Below are positions 42,553 to 46,456 of a DNA stretch of 46,456 nucleotides, one piece after another (position 1 is the first letter of the stretch; each line of letters starts with the position of its first letter). The notes beneath the pieces were generated by a model. It worked only from the letters and a program-made list of their open reading frames with translations, was not told the origin of the DNA and made no database searches. The translations under genes were made by a program, and so were the position numbers. Source of the DNA: Clostridia bacterium (GTDB taxonomy: Bacteria > Bacillota > Clostridia > Christensenellales > Aristaeellaceae); contig JAFZOG010000058.1 of assembly GCA_017550745.1 (NCBI GenBank), positions 1 to 46,456 on the forward strand. The letters are read 5' to 3'.

Positions 42553-42581
42553 ATTATAATGCTTTTCTCCGTTCAGCGCAA
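42553..42581 (-). promoter_or_regulatory. Promoter of the secreted-protein gene at 41645
   Basis: Minus-strand TTGCGC, 17 bp, TATAAT, about 40 bp before the GTG. Confidence 0.7.
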
Positions 42582-42614
42582 TAAAATAACCGGAATCAAA
42601 TTGCCGATTGTCTG

Positions 42615-42643
42615 TTGACGGCCCGCTGCTTGTGTGATATAAA
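42615..42643 (+). promoter_or_regulatory. Promoter of the Gfo/Idh and epimerase-propeller pair
   Basis: TTGACG, 17 bp, TATAAA with TGn extension (TGATATAAA). The predicted leader is about 120 nt with no clear known riboswitch. Confidence 0.65.
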
Positions 42644-42771
42644 GTTTTTAAGGCAACAGGATAAATTTGCAATCTGGACGTTTCAAAGCCCGGTGTGATT
42701 GGCAATAAAACCGGCAAATCGCCCTTGACCCAACGAACATCAAGGACCGCCCGAAAGAAAGGAGCATAAAT

Positions 42772-43956
42772 ATGGGTATCAAAAAAGTCAAAACCGCCGT
42801 CATCGGATGCGGCATGATCAGCAGCATCTACCTGCGGAACCTGTGCCGGATGTTTTCCGTTATTGACCTGGCAGCTGTGGGCAATATCCACAAAGAGGCA
42901 GCGCAGGCCCGCGCCAAAGAGTTTGGCATTCCCAAGGCGATGAGCATCGAGGAAGCCGCCGCCGACCCGGAGATCGAGCTGGCGGTCAACCTGACCCCCG
43001 CCTTTGCCCATTACGATGTCATCAAGCGGATGCTGAAAGCGGGCAAGCATGTTTATACCGAAAAAATGTTTACCACGGACCTGAACCAGTCCCGGGAGCT
43101 GGTGGCGCTGGCCGCGGAGAAGGGCCTTTTCCTTGGCGTGGCCCCGGACACGGTGCTGGGCGCAGGCATCCAGACCGCGAAATACCTGATCGACACGGGG
43201 ATGATCGGCGATGTGACGTCGGTTCAGGTATGCATCAACCGAAACCAGGCGCTGAATTCCGAGTTCTTCCGCTTCCTGCGGGGGCCGGGCGGCACCCTGC
43301 CTTATGACGTGGGCGTATATTATGTCGGCGCGCTGATTGCCCTTTTAGGTTCAGTCACGCAAATTACCGCCTTCGGGAATCCGGCTCCCCTCCACGAACC
43401 CCAGGCTGCCTTCCTGAACGAAGGGGCGGAGCCCTGGCAGATCCCGGGCCTGAACACCGTGGCGGCGTCCCTGCGGTTTGCCTGCGGGGCGGTGGGTTCC
43501 GTGCTCTTTGACGGCAACACGGTGGGCGCGGAGCAGCACGGCTTCACCGTGTACGGCACCCGGGGCATATTGAAGGTGGGCGATCCGGACAAGTTCGGCG
43601 ATCCCGTCACCCTGATCCTGCCGGAAAACGCGCCGGTGCAGGTGCCCTTTACCCACGGCTTCGACGGGAAGAACTATTTGGGAGAGCCGGCAAGCTTTGA
43701 CAACTACGGCCACCGGGGCATCGGCGTGGCTGAGATGGCCTGGGCGCTGCGCAGGGGCCGGCCCCATGCCCGCCTGAGCGGCGAATACGGCCTGCACTGC
43801 CAGGAGGTGCTGCAGGGCATGGAGATTTCGGCGGAGACCGGGAAAGTCTACGAGCCTCAGTCCCGCTTTGAGATGAAGGGACTGAAGCCCGGCTATTATT
43901 CCAGCATGTTCGGCGGCGCCATGCGCGGCGACGCGGAAGCCTCGCTGATGGACTGA
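42772..43956 (+). CDS. Gfo/Idh/MocA family oxidoreductase
   Basis: The product has 394 residues. A Rossmann NAD(P)-binding domain with AVIGCGMISS at 9-18 and the TEKMFTTD motif (EKP position, catalytic Lys near 97) is followed by the C-terminal alpha/beta substrate domain (GGTLPYDVGVYYVGAL). These enzymes oxidise or reduce sugars or cyclitols. It lies 16 bp before a TIM-barrel epimerase fusion, a common pairing in sugar and inositol catabolism. The substrate is unknown. The ATG has AAAGGAG upstream. Confidence 0.92.
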   Translation: MGIKKVKTAVIGCGMISSIYLRNLCRMFSVIDLAAVGNIHKEAAQARAKEFGIPKAMSIEEAAADPEIELAVNLTPAFAHYDVIKRMLKAGKHVYTEKMFTTDLNQSRELVALAAEKGLFLGVAPDTVLGAGIQTAKYLIDTGMIGDVTSVQVCINRNQALNSEFFRFLRGPGGTLPYDVGVYYVGALIALLGSVTQITAFGNPAPLHEPQAAFLNEGAEPWQIPGLNTVAASLRFACGAVGSVLFDGNTVGAEQHGFTVYGTRGILKVGDPDKFGDPVTLILPENAPVQVPFTHGFDGKNYLGEPASFDNYGHRGIGVAEMAWALRRGRPHARLSGEYGLHCQEVLQGMEISAETGKVYEPQSRFEMKGLKPGYYSSMFGGAMRGDAEASLMD

Positions 43957-43972
43957 GAAAAGGAGGAAGGCC

Positions 43973-45589
43973 ATGTATCTTGGCGCACAGCTTTTCGGCG
44001 TCCTCGCCAACACATCCCTTGCCCCTGCCCAAGCGCTGAAAAAACTGCGGGACATGGGATACACCCACGTGGAACCCTGCCTGGCCCTGGAACCCCTGGG
44101 CGCTTACAGACAGGCCATCTGGCCGCTTCCGGACTTCGACGGCTATATGGAAACCGTCGCCGCCCTCGGGCTGAAAGCTGACACCGTACACATTTTCGGT
44201 AACAGTCTGAACGTCCACGCGGGCACGCTCTGCGGGCTTGCGAAGCGATGGGGGATCCGCGGCTTCGTGGTGAAGATGCCTGAAAAAGCCGACGCGATCC
44301 GCCGCCATGAAACCTCCATCGAATGGCTGACCCTGGCGGACGCGCTGAAGGAAGCGGGCGTTTCCCTGCTGATCCACAATGAAGCCGGGGACATCGCACA
44401 GAAAGTGAACGGCAGGACGCTGTGCGAAACCATGCTGGACCTCTGCCAGGGCCGCGTGGGCCTCCAGGCGGACGTGGGCTGGGCCATGCAAGGCGGCGAG
44501 GAACCGCTCTCTTTCCTGAAGCGCAACCGGGAACTGGTGAAATCCGTGCACTTCAAGGATTTTGACGCGGCTGGAAACCCCGTTACCGTGGGGGAGGGGC
44601 TTCTGCCGCTCATGGACTGCTTCGCCTTCGCCCGGGCGTACGGCCTGCCTCAGATCATCGATCAGGACAGCTTCACGGGAGGCGTCTTTGAGGACATGGC
44701 AGCCATCCGCGCCCGGTTTGACCGGCTGTCCGGCGAGCGGGAGCACACGGTCAGCTATCTGAATGTGATGGATACTGCGTCCGGCGAGATCACCACCCTT
44801 GCGCGTTTTGACCGGGTGATCGAAGCGCCAAACTGGATGCGCACAACCGGCGAGCTGATATACAATGCCAACGGCCTGGTCTACGCCTGGAAGGACGGCA
44901 GAGAACGCAGGATCGAGACCGGCGTCTGCATTTCCTGCAACAACGACCACGTGCTTTCCCCGGAGGAGGACGCCATCGCCGTCAGCCATATGACCTTTGA
45001 CGCGGGCTTTTCCTCCCGGGTCTATATCGTGCCCTTTGACGGCAGCGGGCCCCGGCTGGTGACGCCCAACAGCCCCAGCTTCCTCCACGGCTGGTCGCCG
45101 GACGGAAAGGAGCTCAGCTACTGCGCCTTCCGGGAGCATGCTGGAAAACGGGAAGTGGATATCTACACCATTCCCGCTGCCGGCGGGGAAGAGAAGCGGC
45201 TGACCTTTGGCGGGTTCAACGACGGGCCGGAGTATTCCCCGGACGGAAAGCACATCTGGTTCAACTCCACCCGCTCGGGCCTGATGCAGGTATGGCGGAT
45301 GAACCGCGACGGCTCAGACCCGGTCCGCATGACCCGCAATGAGGACAACTGCTGGTTCGGCCATATTTCCCCGGATGGGAGCAGGGTCGTCTATATTGTC
45401 TATCATCAAGGACACTTAAAGCCCGACGAACACCTGCCCAACATGCAGTGTGAGCTGTGGCTCATGGACGCGGACGGGAGCAATCCCCGCCGCCTGTGCT
45501 CCTTCTTTGGCGGACAGGGCAGCCTCAACGTCAACTCCTGGGCCCCGGACAGCAGCCGCTTTGCGTTTGTGAGCTATGAATGGCAGTGA
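43973..45589 (+). CDS. Sugar epimerase/isomerase TIM barrel fused to a TolB-like beta-propeller
   Basis: The product has 538 residues in two parts. Residues 1-255 form an AP-endonuclease-2/xylose-isomerase-like barrel (GYTHVEPCLALE, LLIHNEAGD, GLQADVGWAM, SVHFKDFD) with the usual metal ligands Glu, Asp, His and a late Asp. Residues 265-538 are WD40/TolB-like blades with repeated SPDGK or SPDGS turns (HGWSPDGKEL, PEYSPDGKHI, GHISPDGSRV, NSWAPDSSRF). No signal peptide is present, so the propeller is cytosolic. The continuous frame has no sign of a frameshift. The fused propeller resembles oligogalacturonate-lyase-type or TolB blades; its role may be substrate binding. AAAGGAGG precedes the ATG. 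Confidence 0.85.
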   Translation: MYLGAQLFGVLANTSLAPAQALKKLRDMGYTHVEPCLALEPLGAYRQAIWPLPDFDGYMETVAALGLKADTVHIFGNSLNVHAGTLCGLAKRWGIRGFVVKMPEKADAIRRHETSIEWLTLADALKEAGVSLLIHNEAGDIAQKVNGRTLCETMLDLCQGRVGLQADVGWAMQGGEEPLSFLKRNRELVKSVHFKDFDAAGNPVTVGEGLLPLMDCFAFARAYGLPQIIDQDSFTGGVFEDMAAIRARFDRLSGEREHTVSYLNVMDTASGEITTLARFDRVIEAPNWMRTTGELIYNANGLVYAWKDGRERRIETGVCISCNNDHVLSPEEDAIAVSHMTFDAGFSSRVYIVPFDGSGPRLVTPNSPSFLHGWSPDGKELSYCAFREHAGKREVDIYTIPAAGGEEKRLTFGGFNDGPEYSPDGKHIWFNSTRSGLMQVWRMNRDGSDPVRMTRNEDNCWFGHISPDGSRVVYIVYHQGHLKPDEHLPNMQCELWLMDADGSNPRRLCSFFGGQGSLNVNSWAPDSSRFAFVSYEWQ

Positions 45590-45654
45590 GCATGCAGAAC
45601 ACGGAAAGAGCGGGAAGCATCTGCCGGCCGGCCTTGTTCCATTGCAATTATTGT

Positions 45655-45683
45655 TTGACTTTTTGGGCGCTGTGCTGTATAAT
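45655..45683 (+). promoter_or_regulatory. Strong promoter of the solute-binding protein gene
   Basis: TTGACT, 17 bp and a perfect TATAAT. Confidence 0.85.
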
Positions 45684-45698
45684 ATGATAAAGAAAAAG

Positions 45699-45715
45699 CC
45701 ACATCGTATATGTGG
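45699..45715. promoter_or_regulatory. Palindrome in the solute-binding protein leader
   Basis: CCACAT-CGTAT-ATGTGG lies 15 bp after the -10. Its place just beyond the start of transcription suits an operator (or an mRNA hairpin). It is a candidate site for a sugar-responsive repressor. Confidence 0.4.
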
Positions 45716-45739
45716 AACAAAAAAACAGGAGGAGAAAAC

Positions 45740-46456
45740 ATGAAGAAACTTGTATCCGTGTTTCTGGCCCTTGCTATGCTGCTGACTGTTTGCAGCGCGA
45801 TGGCGGAAGATCTGAACAGCTACACGCTGGATGAGATCATCGAGAAGGCCAAGGCGGAAGGCCACGTGGAATCCGTCGGCATGCCGGACAGCTGGGCCAA
45901 CTGGGGCGACAGCTGGAAGGGCTTGACCGAAACCTATGGCATCACCCACACCGACGACGACATGAGCAGCGCTGAAGAGCTGAACATGTTTGCCAACGAC
46001 AGCACCCGCGATATCGGCGACGTGGGCCTGGCCTTCACCCAGCAGGCCATCGACGCCGACCTGGTGCAGGGCTACAAGACCAGCTATTGGGACAGCGTTC
46101 CCGATTGGGCCAAGGGCGAGGACGGCAAATGGATGATCGCCTATACCGGCTGCACCAGCTTCATCTTCAACAACGATCTGGCCAACGGCCAGAAGATGCC
46201 CACCAGCTGGCAGGATGTCCGTGAGGGCACCTACAAGCTGACCATCGGCGACGTGGTGGGCGGCGCCACCGGCCAGGGCGTTGTGGTCGCTACTGCTTTC
46301 GCTTTCGGCGGCGGCCTGGATAACCTGCAGCCCGCTTTCGACTTCTGGACCGAAATGGCCAAGGCAGGCCGCATCGACAAGGGCGACATCCTGCTGGCCC
46401 GCATCCAGGCCGGTGAAGTGGAGTGCGGCGTAAGCTGGAGCTACAACGTGCTGACC
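45740..46456 (+). CDS. ABC transporter extracellular solute-binding protein (3' end beyond right edge)
   Basis: The 239 codons seen are open to the window end. A signal peptide (MKKLVSVFLALAMLLTVCSA|MAED or nearby) is followed by a family-1-type binding protein fold: LDEIIEKAKAEGHVESVG, then SSAEELNMFANDSTRDIGDVGLAF and TGCTSFIFNNDL. Similar proteins bind iron, polyamines or sugars. AGGAGGAG is six bases before the ATG. No lipobox is convincing. The rest of the transporter should lie to the right. Confidence 0.85.
   Translation, partial: MKKLVSVFLALAMLLTVCSAMAEDLNSYTLDEIIEKAKAEGHVESVGMPDSWANWGDSWKGLTETYGITHTDDDMSSAEELNMFANDSTRDIGDVGLAFTQQAIDADLVQGYKTSYWDSVPDWAKGEDGKWMIAYTGCTSFIFNNDLANGQKMPTSWQDVREGTYKLTIGDVVGGATGQGVVVATAFAFGGGLDNLQPAFDFWTEMAKAGRIDKGDILLARIQAGEVECGVSWSYNVLT

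Noticed and set aside
42644-42771. Riboswitch in the 120-nt leader of the Gfo/Idh gene
   Set aside because: Only a weak CTTGA/TCAAG hairpin is visible and no known aptamer pattern or terminator is present.

Overview
The window is a GC-rich chromosomal segment from an anaerobic, probably spore-forming member of the Bacillota (class Clostridia). Supporting signs are AGGAGG-type ribosome binding sites on almost every gene, a YunB-type sporulation protein, ferredoxin-dependent 2-oxoacid metabolism, a flavo-diiron protein, a T-box leader, and LytTR/DUF3021 and ECF sigma/anti-sigma modules. The secreted GH10 xylanase and the GH120-type beta-xylosidase suggest a plant-fibre habitat such as rumen or gut. 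A Christensenellales-like identity is a guess from gene style only. No rRNA, tRNA, CRISPR array or complete insertion sequence was seen.

Layout. 1-3377 (minus): a LytTR regulator, a DUF3021 membrane protein and a very long secreted Cys/Pro/Gly-repeat protein that runs off the left edge, with overlapping start and stop codons. 3518-4961 (minus): an M18 aminopeptidase with its own promoter and terminator. 5092-9928 (plus): a four-gene run of a secreted protein, a clostripain-type protease, a ProX-like deacylase and a U32 peptidase-family protein, followed by a ~270 bp hairpin-rich MITE-like insertion. 10235-15476 (minus): CvpA, GNAT, LepA, a radical SAM protein and FprA. 15626-20952 (plus): xylanase, dUTPase, an APH(3')-like kinase, purine nucleoside phosphorylase, DUF523, YitT and PAP2. 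20952-23194 (minus): a DUF4097 protein, an anti-sigma factor and an ECF sigma factor with a recognisable ECF-type promoter.

23212-23907 is an AT-rich decayed fragment that looks like a mobile-element polyvalent protein. 23936-29213 (minus) is a compact korDABC-sucCD operon that would convert 2-oxoglutarate to succinyl-CoA (reduced ferredoxin) and then to succinate (NTP), ending with a SemiSWEET-like membrane protein. A divergent LysR gene (29342-30295) probably controls it, and a dyad spans the operon -10. 30414-31582 holds a YdcF-family membrane protein preceded by a possible 25-codon small ORF. 31817-33613 is a complete tryptophan-type T-box unit driving a TrpB2-class tryptophan synthase beta chain.

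33724-35897 is the GH120-type beta-xylosidase with its own promoter and terminator. 35903-37499 (minus) is a secreted Cys-repeat protein with a structured ~200 nt leader. 37786-38466 is yunB. 38507-41626 (minus) is a gpmI / zinc-ribbon membrane protein / deoC operon. 41645-42581 (minus) is a secreted protein of unknown function. 42615-45589 (plus) is a sugar-type pair: a Gfo/Idh/MocA oxidoreductase and an unusual TIM-barrel epimerase fused to a TolB-like propeller. At the right edge (45655-46456) a strong promoter drives a truncated ABC solute-binding protein. The least expected items are the APH-like kinase with altered substrate residues, the MITE-like element, the epimerase-propeller fusion, the repeat-decorated protease and the small ORFs.
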